From NCBI GenBank assembly GCA_004764695.1, contig SMSO01000034.1, forward strand, positions 141,501-205,500: a stretch of 64,000 nucleotides of DNA. The letters run 5' to 3'. The notes beneath the pieces were generated by a model, which was not told where the DNA came from, ran no database searches, and saw only the letters and a program-made list of their open reading frames with translations. This document shows, one piece after another, positions 41,287-51,580 of this stretch (positions are counted from its first letter, which is position 1; each line of letters starts with the position of its first letter). Made by a program: the position numbers and the translations under genes. Source of the stretch: Schizochytrium sp. TIO01. Lineage: Eukaryota; Sar; Bigyra; Thraustochytrida; Thraustochytriidae.

Positions 41287-42995
41287 TCTGCGTGACGACT
41301 CGGGGACCTGCTTAGGATCTCCAGCTTCTGCGATCTCGCAGAAGTCTACCTAGGACCTGCTGTTTATATCTTCGCTTGGCAAGTCCTTTCGGGTTATCCG
41401 AGAAATCAGTTGGTGCCTCCGCCAAGCTTGCGGGGAGGAGACTCGCAAACACCGTCAGGAGTATCTGAAACCTTCGCTCGCAAGGTAGGTGGCAAGCACC
41501 AGACTTGGGCACTGGGCTCGAGCACGCAAGAGGTATATTCGTGGAAAAGGTTGGAGAAACGCGGAGTTCGATGTTTATGGGACACTCCGGATAGTTCTTT
41601 ACAACAAAGAGAAAGAGATCTTTAAAGATGGGACTTACTTGGTCCCTAAAGCTGGGACCTCTCTTACCTCAGTGTGCACACTCGGTTGCGATCGCCCTTG
41701 CGGTTGTTGCAGTTCAAGGTTTGCTGCGTTCATACTTGCTATACACTTTTCTTTAGCTTGAGTTGTCTCAAAACGAAATTAGACTCTTCATATACGTTGA
41801 TCTTGACGGATTAACGAAAAGATAGAATAACCTCGTAAAGTTGGGTTTCTTTGATATTCACATGTGTACGGTTTTGGAATTCTTTGTTTATTCCCCAACG
41901 CTAGCCCCACTTCTGAAAAGGGCCCAAAGCACCACGTCTTAAGTGAGTTGTATTTTGAGTTAAAAGTCACAGTATTATTTGGACACCTTTGCGTATAGAG
42001 ATGTAGCATAACCTCCATCATCATTCATTGCTCGACGGAGTACCTAATCAAAAAACCTGAACCGCTGCATGGGTCTTACATAACCGAGCTTTTGGCATAA
42101 ATGGAGTTCAACATATCAATTAATTCTCGTGACATCCAAATACCATGGCCTTCTGGTTGATCATGACTCGAGGATAGTAGATGCTAAATTCTCCACTCCA
42201 GTTCGGTCCCTAGTTACTTAAAGCGCCTCTTCCTGTTAGTAGTACTGATATTGCCTATAAGGCGACTAATAATTGCGAGACCGCGCAATGCCGTTGAGCG
42301 AGCGTTACGGTCCTTGAGCGCACCTTAATTTTTCTAAGAGTTTGCCGAGTGGCTTGCCCTATACTCTATAGTAGGCTATTTATAAGTTATATTTAGATAA
42401 AGTACAGTAATTCGTATAACGCATAGTAGCTCTGCTTTTATAGAGAACTAAAAGTGCACAATGGGATTATAAATGAAAAAGAGGAAAAGAGAGAATCGCC
42501 AATGGCTGGAGCAGACTGGGAAAACCCGCGCCGTCGCCGCTGTCACCACTCCGTGTGTCCAGCGCCGTTGCCACCGCCGCTCACGCAGGCCCTTGGCAGG
42601 CCTCCCGCCGAGCCCGCATTGAGGCACTTTCACCTACGACACAGCCCGCTCCGTCGCGGTGCCGTCGGTTGATTGGCCAAGCCCTAGCTGATTGCCCACT
42701 GCTTTTTCCCTTTGATTCTTCTTCGTTTCTTCGCTGTGTATTTCTTTTCGTTCCATTCGCTTCTGCACGCTTTCGCATTCTGAGATCCGGGCGTAACGTT
42801 GACCTTGGAGGCAAAATAAACTCGTGTCGCGACTACTAGTTGTTTTGGCCTTTGATCTTATCAAGTCCGTACTGCTTTGACGTGGAATCCAGTTTTCCGA
42901 ACAGAGCACGTCATTGAACCGGTCCAGGTGCAGTGAATTCTGGGATCATCTGTAGTTAGGTTACTCAAGTGTATTTTTCGACGACTTTAGACAAA
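41287..42995. other. Shared divergent promoter region (HMG-CoA reductase / NF-YB)
   Basis: The reductase is read leftward and NF-YB rightward from this 1.7 kb stretch. Open frames on the + strand at 41410-41761 are short, overlapping and unrecognised. An ATTGG core (inverted CCAAT box) lies at 42672-42676 about 320 bases before the NF-YB start. Confidence 0.5.
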
Positions 42996-43651
42996 ATGGC
43001 AGACGATAACAACGGCCAGGAAGTCCGCGAGCAGGATCGCTACCTGCCTGTGGCAAATCTTTCGCGTATTATGAAGCGTGCGCTGCCTGCATCCAGCAAA
43101 GTCAGTAAGGACAGCAAGGACCTCATGCGTAAGTTTTATGACTATCATATAGAGAAACCAGGGTGCGCCTTTGGTTCGGGGAGCTAAGTTTAGACTTAGT
43201 TCTTGCGTCACCCATATAGAAAAGGTTATGCAAATTGTAAACAATCGTGTACTGACGTACTCTTTGAAATGTATGTATTTATGTATGGTATTATTGATTA
43301 TATACAGAGGAGTGTGTGTCAGAGTTTATTTCCTTCATCACAAGTGAGGCAAGTGACAAGGTGCAGCAAGAGAAGCGCAAGACTATCACTGGCGACGATG
43401 TTTTGTGGGCAATGTCCACGCTTGGATTTGACAACTATGTCGAGCCTCTTAAGGTTTACCTTGCCAAATACCGCGAGTCTGTCAAGGGGGATAAGGGTGG
43501 CCCTGACGGAAAGGAAGGCCCTGGTCCTTCTCCTGGTGTAGGGGCTATGGGCGCAAGTGCTGGCATGTCTATGCCTGCCCAAGGAGCCTCCGCTGGGCAG
43601 GCCCCTGTTGGTGCACCAGGCATGCCTGGAGCACCGGGCATGCCCAAGTAA
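42996..43651 (+). CDS. NF-YB-like CCAAT-binding histone-fold subunit (two exons)
   Basis: Two exons, 42996-43128 and 43308-43651, joined over a 179-base GT-AG intron (donor GTAAGT, acceptor ending ATACAG). The splice restores DLM-QECVSEF in the middle of the histone fold. The 158-residue product has the NF-YB core: [18 protein letters not shown] at about 18-35, then [25 protein letters not shown] and [27 protein letters not shown] dimerises with NF-YC and binds CCAAT boxes with NF-YA. The C-terminal 55 residues are Gly/Ala/Pro/Met-rich with collagen-like [12 protein letters not shown]. The single-exon reading would stop inside the intron, so splicing is required. Confidence 0.93.
43129..43307 (+). 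other. Intron in the NF-YB-like gene
   Basis: The 179-base intron begins GTAAGT and ends ACAG. It interrupts the codon for the Gln of MQECVSEF after its first base. Removing it restores the histone-fold frame exactly. Confidence 0.9.
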
Positions 43652-44593
43652 AACACAATGTGACCTGCGTTGTCAAATCAGCGTTCTAGATGTGGTGCTG
43701 CCTAGCATCCTTCTCTATCCTCTCCGAACGGCCTTCAGCTCTAAATTGCAATTTATAAGCTTTGTCTTATAGACGGTGTTCAAGTGTGGTTGGAATCTAG
43801 CTGGTCACGTGTAAGCTTGCAAACAGTCTACACCGAATTTTCGTATGCTTACTACGTCAGTTAGGTATTTCTGTACATGAGACTTCACGTCTAGCCTGAT
43901 CAAGCTCTTGTTGAGAGGAACTTGTTACAAAGTCATCGGCCTCATCATTTTACCTTTGAAGTGTTTAAAAATCAACCAAGCTTTTTCCTAATTTTTGTTT
44001 TTTTGTTGTATTGTCCAGATACCTATTTTTATTACTAGTTCTTTTCTTGCGAGACAAAAATGTAATTTGTTGAAACCGGGAGAGGATCAAGGCATATATG
44101 CAAACCAAAATAGTTTCAAAGAAGGGAAAAATTCGTCAAATGTAGGTCACTTCAATGTGTAGTTGTATTGTTTTTGTACTCCGTCTCGTATTCTCCACTC
44201 GCACGTGGAGAATGCGACGTAGGCACAATAGGTATACTTGCTGTAGCACCACTCATATATCTAGTAGTTGTACGCATATAGGTTATTTTCTGATAGGTTG
44301 TCGATTGCTTTTGATAGGTTGTTGCTCAGGTACATCCATTATATAAGGAAATGAGGAAAAAAGGAAGGTCGTCCCAATCATCCTGCGATGATTAGAACAA
44401 TAAAAGTATGTTAAAAGAGTCAGTTGAAATTGATTGAGGGTACATGCACGAGCAAAGGCAGGCATTCATCATTCCACAGAGGATTTTAATAAAGTCCAAT
44501 TAAGGATAGAATGTATATGCAATCTACCGTGAAAAGATATACCGCCATGCTTCAGTAATGCAATTCGGCAATGGGTAGTATGGTGAACGTTCA
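43652..44593. other. Spacer between convergent NF-YB and SET genes
   Basis: About 940 AT-rich bases containing both 3' untranslated regions. No gene is recognised. Confidence 0.6.
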
Positions 44594-47449
44594 TTAGTTC
44601 ATCGTGCCACGACAGTTTGGCGCACCACAGAAGCAGGGAACCTTGAGTGCAGGATCCTTCTCAATAGGAAATTTGTAGTCATACGAGAGCTCCTCCCCGG
44701 GCTCAATGGATCGCTTTGTATAAATAACGATCTTACGCACTCCCTTGTGATTGATAATATTCGTAAAACAATTCGGATCGCAGCTGTGATTAATAAAGCG
44801 TGCAAGAGACCCACGCATTGTTGCATCAACCACTACATCTGCGTCAATACGAAACATGTAGTCTGGCACACCCCGTGCCTCATACCGTTTCTCACGAAGG
44901 TCAGTCAAGATAGGCCGAATCAGCTCACCTTTGTATTCAATGACAAATTCATTCGCACTAAGTGGTTCCTCTGCGAAAACACCCCATGCATGGATTGGGC
45001 TCTTGCCGAAACGGAGGCGCTTCTCACGCCCGAGTGTCAAGTGCTTTGTGCTCAAGTCTGCACTCAGAGCATCTGCAACACCACGAAGCTGCAGTCGGCG
45101 TTTACTCTGGTCCTCATAACTCGTTTTCCCACTGGCACCAGCGCCAGCATGGGAAGCCGCAAAAGATGGAGGGTGGGATTCTGCAGCAGATTTACGGGCT
45201 GCTGCAGATCCACTCTGGCGTGCTCGCGCAGAAGTTTTCTCTGTACGATATAAACTCCGCAAAGGAAGCCGGTTGTCCAATGCAGGTCCGACAACCGGAC
45301 ACGGGCGTGCACTACTACGCCGGTGATCTGCTTCAGAACGCGGTCTCACACGTGCACAAGTAAACTCTGGGGTACCCTGAGTTCCAACTTGCTTGCGCAC
45401 GTAACGTGTGCCGTCCGGAGCAACACCTCCTTCATGATCGCCGAGAGGTGGCAAAGCCGAAAAAGCGCCTGCACTAAACTCTACTTCATAATGTTGCTTG
45501 CGTTTACCTAAATATCCACCACGTGGGCTATGCATTACAAGTTGACCACTTGGGGGAACTGAATAGCGCGCAGCAGGCATGGCTCCGTCAAGAGCAAACA
45601 GAGTTTCAAGGGCCATTCGACGGAGCCTGTTCTCCATTTTAGACCGTCCTGCCTTTTTCCACTTACTCGATCTTCGTTTCAGAACTGGGGAAGGTTGCGC
45701 CTGTTCAGAGAGAAGTCGAGCCATACCATTCGTTGTACAAGGAAAAAGTCTTCCAGACTCCCCAGTGAGCACCTTGCGCCGCGCAGCCTCGCGATCTATG
45801 CTAGACTTGCCATATGGAGTAACTTCCAAACCCTGTCGTGGACATCGCCACTGCGGTGTTGAGGCGTGCGAAATGGCTTCTATCTCAAGCCGCACAAATT
45901 CATCATGCTCGGCACCACACAGATGGCGTAGGTGACGAAGACAGTACACCCACTCGCCCTTGGGCACTGGGATATCATCTGCAAGTTTTCCTCCAAGACT
46001 CAGGGGAACATTCCAATATCTCCACTCACATACAGAATTAAGTCGGGCAGGGGGGGACTTACGAAGATGCTGGTTGGCTATCTTGTAAATTTCTCGGTAG
46101 CGATCAAGCCGCCGAGTTGAATTATTTACCTTTGCTGAAGCGGACTTTGATACTGGTTCTGCATCCTTTGCCGGTCCAGACGTGGCCTGAGAATCAGTAC
46201 CTGTTGTCTTATTGTCTGGTTTGCCCCATTCCTTAGCTTCTTCCATGATCTGATCTGGATCTGCCGTGAGCTGCTTCAGGTCACGATCTGACACCCCTGC
46301 CAGATGATGTGCCTCGCAAAACGCACAAATATACGGTTGGTGCGGTTGTTGTTGCTTACCTAAGTCTTTAGGTTCTTTGCCAGCTGCTGAAGAGATTGAT
46401 ACCGGTTCAACATTCATCTTTGCATCTCCCGTGGCGGTTGTTGCGGCAGCAGTGGTATTATTTGCCGGAGAAGAAGTCGAAGGTGATAATGAATGTGTAC
46501 TGGAATCTGATTTTTCCCCAGTTGCCCTGGAAGATTTTACGATACAGTCTAAATGGTAATGTTGGCCACACGTGGAACACTGCTTCATGCTCTCGCCTGC
46601 AGATGCCGGGTCGTTTTCAGGGAGGTGTGGCACGCGGCAAATACAGACCAAAGGCAACTGCTCGATGCGCTGCAGCAATCCAGCAGTTTCAAGTGATGCA
46701 AGGTCCAGCCAGGCGGCCCATCGAAGACACTGAGTCACTGGATCAGTGGCGCTTTCAAGTCCGTTTGGAGGCCATTCTGAACGCGAGCTTAGCGTGGGAC
46801 TGGATTCACTGCAGATGCAACCATCATAAAATACGCATCTTGCCCACGGCTGGCATAACACTCCTGCGCTTCGAGCGACACTAGGGACCACCAAAATGCT
46901 CCTGCGATCGATCCACTGCTGCCGATAGGCCTCCTTGGGAAGTGATGGTTCGCCAGCAAATTGGCTCGAGTCTAATTCCGTGAGCAGAACGCCTCCGCGC
47001 ACGCAGCGTCCATAAACAATGTCAAAGACCACTAAATGTTTGCCGGATGTTGGTCTATATGCTTCTACAGTACCCCGAAGCCATTGCGCTTGCAAAGGTC
47101 TCGATTCACCAGTCTCTTTGCGCCGTTTTTTTGATAAATCGTTCTTTACAGAGCTTTTGGCGTCGCCATTTTTGTTGTCACTGTCTGTATTGCTCTTGTC
47201 GCTCTTATGATTGTTGCTATTGCTGTCATTATTCTTATCGTTATCATCGCTGCTAGCAGCGTGGGTTTTCCTGTCCTTGTCGTCGTCGTTGCTCCGTGCC
47301 TCGCTGCTCCGCTCTTTCTTGACAGCGCCTTTGTCCGCGCCGCCGTCGCTGCCATTGTTGCTCTTGTCTGCCCGGGAGTTGCTGGACGCGGCCTGCGGCT
47401 TGGCACCGCGCAGCAGTCGAACCTTTACGCGTGCGCCCACGGCCTCCAT
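44594..47449 (-). CDS. PHD and SET domain histone methyltransferase, trithorax/SET1-like
   Basis: I start it at the ATG at 47449 (MEAVGARVKVRLL) rather than 156 bases upstream, where the extra residues are hydrophobic and untypical; this gives 951 residues. The start and residues about 120-145 (QWLRGTVEAY, GKHLVVFD) look like a Tudor/PWWP-like barrel split by a 110-residue Asn/Asp/Ser/Lys-rich insert. Residues about 269-378 hold a PHD finger (CICR, CSTCGQHYHLDC) whose last Cys pair (YICAFC) lies after a low-complexity insert of about 70 residues. The SET domain (about 810-933) has HAWGVFA, RFINHSCDPNC and GEELSYDY, followed by a post-SET Cys cluster CFCGAPNCRGTMN at the end. This set fits H3K4 methyltransferases of the SET1/MLL type. 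No RRM or FYR region is evident. Confidence 0.9.
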   Translation of the reverse strand: MEAVGARVKVRLLRGAKPQAASSNSRADKSNNGSDGGADKGAVKKERSSEARSNDDDKDRKTHAASSDDNDKNNDSNSNNHKSDKSNTDSDNKNGDAKSSVKNDLSKKRRKETGESRPLQAQWLRGTVEAYRPTSGKHLVVFDIVYGRCVRGGVLLTELDSSQFAGEPSLPKEAYRQQWIDRRSILVVPSVARSAGVLCQPWARCVFYDGCICSESSPTLSSRSEWPPNGLESATDPVTQCLRWAAWLDLASLETAGLLQRIEQLPLVCICRVPHLPENDPASAGESMKQCSTCGQHYHLDCIVKSSRATGEKSDSSTHSLSPSTSSPANNTTAAATTATGDAKMNVEPVSISSAAGKEPKDLGKQQQPHQPYICAFCEAHHLAGVSDRDLKQLTADPDQIMEEAKEWGKPDNKTTGTDSQATSGPAKDAEPVSKSASAKVNNSTRRLDRYREIYKIANQHLRKSPPARLNSVCEWRYWNVPLSLGGKLADDIPVPKGEWVYCLRHLRHLCGAEHDEFVRLEIEAISHASTPQWRCPRQGLEVTPYGKSSIDREAARRKVLTGESGRLFPCTTNGMARLLSEQAQPSPVLKRRSSKWKKAGRSKMENRLRRMALETLFALDGAMPAARYSVPPSGQLVMHSPRGGYLGKRKQHYEVEFSAGAFSALPPLGDHEGGVAPDGTRYVRKQVGTQGTPEFTCARVRPRSEADHRRSSARPCPVVGPALDNRLPLRSLYRTEKTSARARQSGSAAARKSAAESHPPSFAASHAGAGASGKTSYEDQSKRRLQLRGVADALSADLSTKHLTLGREKRLRFGKSPIHAWGVFAEEPLSANEFVIEYKGELIRPILTDLREKRYEARGVPDYMFRIDADVVVDATMRGSLARFINHSCDPNCFTNIINHKGVRKIVIYTKRSIEPGEELSYDYKFPIEKDPALKVPCFCGAPNCRGTMN

Positions 47450-48691
47450 CGCCTCTCCATGGCCCGCGCCGCCGCAGAGTTCGCCTCTCCGCGCGAGCGG
47501 AGCGAGATCTGCGAATGGTGGAGCGACTAACCAAGTGAAACAAAGGAAGAAAAAGCGCCTCGAAAACGAAGAAAAAGCGACAACAAAAAACAAACAACAA
47601 ATCACAAAGATGAATAAACGACAGCCCTACCACTAATAAAATACGCGAATCAATTAAATACCGTCGCCGCTGTCTACCTCTCCCATTACCATATACGCTA
47701 GTATCCCCAGTAGAACGTTCTCAACAGAACATAAAGAACACCCGTGTTTTAGCTGCTGCATGTGCCAGCCAGCAAAGCGCTGTGCAAGAATCGCACAACG
47801 CGACATCCGTGGCAACCAAAAGCACAGGCTTCTCCTCTGAGACATATGCTCGAAGACGCCCAGACTAAACGCCCAGTTCTAGCATTTCAGCAACTTGAAA
47901 CAGCAGTCAAACTCTAATCCTTCGAGTCCACTTCTTTGGCAATCATATATCATCATCGACAAGTTACACAGAAACCGCCCGGCGCACTCGTGCACTAGGC
48001 GCTGGGCTACGCCAATGCTTAGGAGTGTGTTCTTCGCGTGTTCCAACTGTTTTTTTCCCCACTCTGTCTCTTATTGAGGTCCTAGATAGTCCTAGAGATT
48101 GTGGCGATAGAGCTAACTTAACCTGTGAGACGTAGCAGGTAATAATACGTGGCGGTAAAGCTAAATTGAGCGTAAGTAACGTTGGGGGTGTACGCCTACA
48201 TGGTCCCAAGCAGGTGTGTCTCAAGCAAGTGTCGATCTTAAAGCTCCTTCCAGCGATCTGCTGCGACTGCAACATCTCGGCTTCCATAACTTCTTCAAGA
48301 TGGTACTGGCTAGTAGTCATTAAGGAGCAGGCAACTACGAAATGTAAAGTGGAGGTTAGATAGGACGCCTGCTATGGAATACTGTAGGACACTTGGGTAT
48401 AAATGAAAGCGATTTTCGTTTGGGAAAGATAGATAGATGGTTTTATAGGGAGCTAGGTACTAGGAATTTGGGTAGGCAGGTACTACTGCTCTACCTAGGT
48501 AGTTAAACATCACTCCTTTCACGAAATGTAGTGCAAGATTAGGCAAGAACTGGAGTTCGAGCTTATTCGTCTTGCGCGAAGGGCAGTAACTCGCAACAGG
48601 CGTTCGCATGGAGACCTTGTAGTGCGCTCCCGGAAAATCTTACGAACATATTGGGCTGTTGCAAAAGCCTGCGCGGGCCCAAGGTGACGGC
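47450..48691. other. Divergent promoter region (SET gene / PHD gene)
   Basis: About 1.2 kb between divergently read genes. It has no recognised gene. GTAC- and CTAG-rich short words cluster at 48445-48500. Confidence 0.55.
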
Positions 48692-51172
48692 ATGGCGCAG
48701 GTTTTATCAGCATCGAGGAGCCCAACCACCACGGTAGTGGACCTACTTTCTGATGATGATGATGATGATGATAACAATGTAAATAATGCAAAAGGTGGGG
48801 AGTTTCAAGACTTTGAGACTGATGCTTTGGAAAAGGCTGTGCGTGAGGCTGAAAAGTATGCACAGATAGCATTGAATAACTCAAGACCCAAGTCAAAGCC
48901 AGCAATGCAAACTTCAAAGTCTGCTATTGCTGCTACTATAAATGGCCCGATTAATCTTGCTGACGATGATGATTGTTGGGCGTCCTTTACGCACATAAGT
49001 GGTAACAACACTAATCTGCGTCAACAGAGAAGTTGCGGGGCACTAGAAAGGGCGAGCACAACACAAAAGTTTAAGGCCGCCAGCTCTAGGAAAAGCTCGG
49101 CGATCAACTTAACAGAAGCCAGAAAACCTTTCTTGAATGATACTCAAGAGTTGGCCAATTCGACAACATCCGTGCGCACGACAGCACAAGCAATACCTAC
49201 TTCAAGCAGGCAAGAAAGCCTAACGAAAACATCAACAACCCTTTCTTCAGCTTCTTCAGCTTCTTCAGCTTCTTCAGCTTCTTCAGCTTCTTCAGCTTCT
49301 TCAGCTTCTTCAGCTTCTTCAGCTTCTTCAGCTTCTTCAGCTTCGTCAGCTTCTTCAGCTTCTTCAGCTTCTTCAGCGTCTGAGTTGACAGCAGCATTTG
49401 CCTTGGATCTGAGCGATGATGACGGGGAGAATCACCTTATTATGACAAAATTGTCCCACAAATTTGTCGAAGCACCAATGCCGAAAGCACCTCCGTCCAG
49501 TCCCGATCGTGCGTATACCTCAAGCACACCCACAACGTCAGGAATACGAATTGAAGACGAGAAACAGCGTCGGCGACCAAGAGCATTTGTTCCCCCGCGA
49601 GCTATACGGAAGTCCTTTTTCAAAGGACCCAATCTTGTATACTGTAATGGCACGGGAGACAGTACTGTTGCGATAGTTGACTTAGATTCCGAAGAAACCA
49701 CCAACACTACCACTCTAACAAAGTCACAGGTCCCATCGCAACAATTTCCGCAATCTAGTTCGCAACCGTTGCCACCTATTCCGCAGACACGCAAGGTCTG
49801 TGAAACAACGGTAGCATCTTCCGCGTCAAGACCTGCAAGATCCCAAATTCATGGGTTAAAATCTACTCAAGTTGAGGTCCCGCGGCTTTCCCATGCAGCG
49901 CATGCACAAAACTCGACATGCTCGATTTGTGGTGATACGGACTCCTGCAGTCGACTCGTAGGTTGTAACAGGTGTAGTGCTCGCGTGCATGCGATATGCG
50001 GTGATGTTGACCCTCCTTTTGCAAATTGGCTATGTTCGATATGCAAGCAGGAGAGTCATCCCATGCAGGCCAAAGTACAAGGTCCATATATTCCACAAAC
50101 TCCATCGCGGTTTCCAGGTTGGCAAGCCACTGCTCCATCAACACCAGTATACACTCAAGCTACACGGCCTGGTGTCAGTGGCTCTGCTGAGCAGAGAAGT
50201 AACTCGATTACCCCAACCAAGCCTACAGCGCACCCTAGCTCCAGCAAGTCTATACAACGCCCGCAATCACCAGTTGAGAATCCTCAGAATTCTAATCTCC
50301 CTCCAGGATTTCCTCCCCGATCGTCTTCAAAAGCTGGATCTTCACGTCTCAAGCAGACAAGCATCACTGCGGCATTTTCGAGCAGTAAATTAACCACCGT
50401 TACGACGACAGTACCAAAAACAAATTTCGTAGCGGCACCGTCAGTAACACAACCACCCTCTATACCACCTTCTGCAGTACCAGCGGCACTTGCGAACATT
50501 ACTGAGACTGTAACTTCAGGAAACCCCACAAGTTCATCTGCAACAAATGTACAGGAATTATCAGTACCAAAAGAGCCAAGCCCGGCCCAAATGGCGCATG
50601 CTCCTACCGTTGTTTCTGCTACAACCAATTCTCCAAGGATCGGTTCAACAAAAGGGTCGATTTCTCAAACCTCTGCAGTTTCTAAGGCCGGACAATCTTC
50701 GGGGTCAAATACAAGAACAAGTGTGAATACTGCTGACTCGACTCTCTCGCTAAAAGAACGTCTTGCAGCAGCTGCAAAAGCTAAAAAGGCAGCACTGGCA
50801 ACAAGAGCCATGCCTAAGCTTACAAAATGCAACCTAGAGGATATAAAAAGCAATCGTAGAGGTGTTCATGATAGCGCAACGCCAATGCCCCAGCTGACAA
50901 TGCAACGTCAGCGCATGAAGCTATTACAACTCCCAATGGTCAAGGAAAAGCGCAAGTTCAATATTCCTGGCGTGACCGCGGCAGATTTCTTTGCTCCTGA
51001 TCCAAACCAACCCCAAAATGGTAACTCTTCGAATTCTGTCGGAAACCAAAACAAAAAGCGAAAGCATGTCCAACAAGATACCGATGAGGTAGTGGATGAT
51101 GGTGCTAATGACTTTTTTGCAAGCGATTCAGGCTGGGAGGGTATTGGTGCAATGGGGTTTGGCGGTGGCTAG
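48692..51172 (+). CDS. PHD-finger protein with several SUMO-interaction-like motifs
   Basis: A protein of 826 residues from the ATG at 48692; another ATG lies 33 bases upstream and the positions below count from that one. Most of the chain is disordered. A PHD-type C4HC3 finger is at 421-462 (CSIC, CNRC, H444, C447, CSIC). Five short hydrophobic patches next to acids look like SUMO-interaction motifs: VVDLLSDDDD (26-35), INLADDDD (98-105), INLTE (149-153), ALDLSDDD (248-255) and VAIVDLDSEE (337-346). A Ser-Ser-Ala repeat fills 197-241. QTSITAAF at 566-573 resembles a PCNA-interaction box but lacks the first of the two aromatic residues. A KKRK nuclear signal lies near 799, and two DFFA motifs (776, 818) lie in the C-terminal part. 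I do not recognise a named family; a chromatin or DNA-repair reader of SUMO is inference. Confidence 0.75.
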   Translation: MAQVLSASRSPTTTVVDLLSDDDDDDDNNVNNAKGGEFQDFETDALEKAVREAEKYAQIALNNSRPKSKPAMQTSKSAIAATINGPINLADDDDCWASFTHISGNNTNLRQQRSCGALERASTTQKFKAASSRKSSAINLTEARKPFLNDTQELANSTTSVRTTAQAIPTSSRQESLTKTSTTLSSASSASSASSASSASSASSASSASSASSASSASSASSASSASSASELTAAFALDLSDDDGENHLIMTKLSHKFVEAPMPKAPPSSPDRAYTSSTPTTSGIRIEDEKQRRRPRAFVPPRAIRKSFFKGPNLVYCNGTGDSTVAIVDLDSEETTNTTTLTKSQVPSQQFPQSSSQPLPPIPQTRKVCETTVASSASRPARSQIHGLKSTQVEVPRLSHAAHAQNSTCSICGDTDSCSRLVGCNRCSARVHAICGDVDPPFANWLCSICKQESHPMQAKVQGPYIPQTPSRFPGWQATAPSTPVYTQATRPGVSGSAEQRSNSITPTKPTAHPSSSKSIQRPQSPVENPQNSNLPPGFPPRSSSKAGSSRLKQTSITAAFSSSKLTTVTTTVPKTNFVAAPSVTQPPSIPPSAVPAALANITETVTSGNPTSSSATNVQELSVPKEPSPAQMAHAPTVVSATTNSPRIGSTKGSISQTSAVSKAGQSSGSNTRTSVNTADSTLSLKERLAAAAKAKKAALATRAMPKLTKCNLEDIKSNRRGVHDSATPMPQLTMQRQRMKLLQLPMVKEKRKFNIPGVTAADFFAPDPNQPQNGNSSNSVGNQNKKRKHVQQDTDEVVDDGANDFFASDSGWEGIGAMGFGGG
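49244..49380 (+). repeat. Nine-base in-frame repeat coding Ser-Ser-Ala
   Basis: About 15 copies of the unit TCTTCAGCT, nearly identical, with base changes only toward the end. The uniformity suggests recent slippage. It reads Ser-Ser-Ala in the gene and Lys-Lys-Leu on the other strand, the latter not a gene. Confidence 0.95.
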
Positions 51173-51580
51173 GTTTGCTGTGGACCCACGTTTCTTTGCG
51201 TGGAGAAACACATATCTTTGTACTTTTATCTCTCCTCTATATCGTGCACAATTCTCAAGATCCTATTAGTGCATCTTCCTAGTATTATGTGCCGATGGTG
51301 TGCTCTTCAAAGTCTGGGCAGTTTGCTTTAGAAGGACTGTAATCACCACAATTACGAAATATAGGACCTCTTAGTCAAATCAAGCTGTTTACTCGAAAGG
51401 TTACATCATGGACGTTGCTACTGAAACACAAAACGTATTGCTTTTGTACAATGAACAACAATTTTTAATTTTATCGCATATTGATGGAAGAACTATTCAA
51501 GACGATTTCAAAATCGACAACTTAAAAAGAAAAATATGGACGAGCTTGAAATAAACTGCCAGACCAATCGCAGGAATGCG
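51173..51580. other. Spacer between convergent genes
   Basis: About 400 AT-rich bases with the 3' ends of the PHD gene (+) and of the GPxGG-repeat gene (-). No gene is seen. Confidence 0.6.

Noticed and set aside
49197-49397. Minus-strand Lys-Lys-Leu repeat protein
   Set aside because: Antisense reading of the nine-base Ser-Ser-Ala repeat in the PHD gene.
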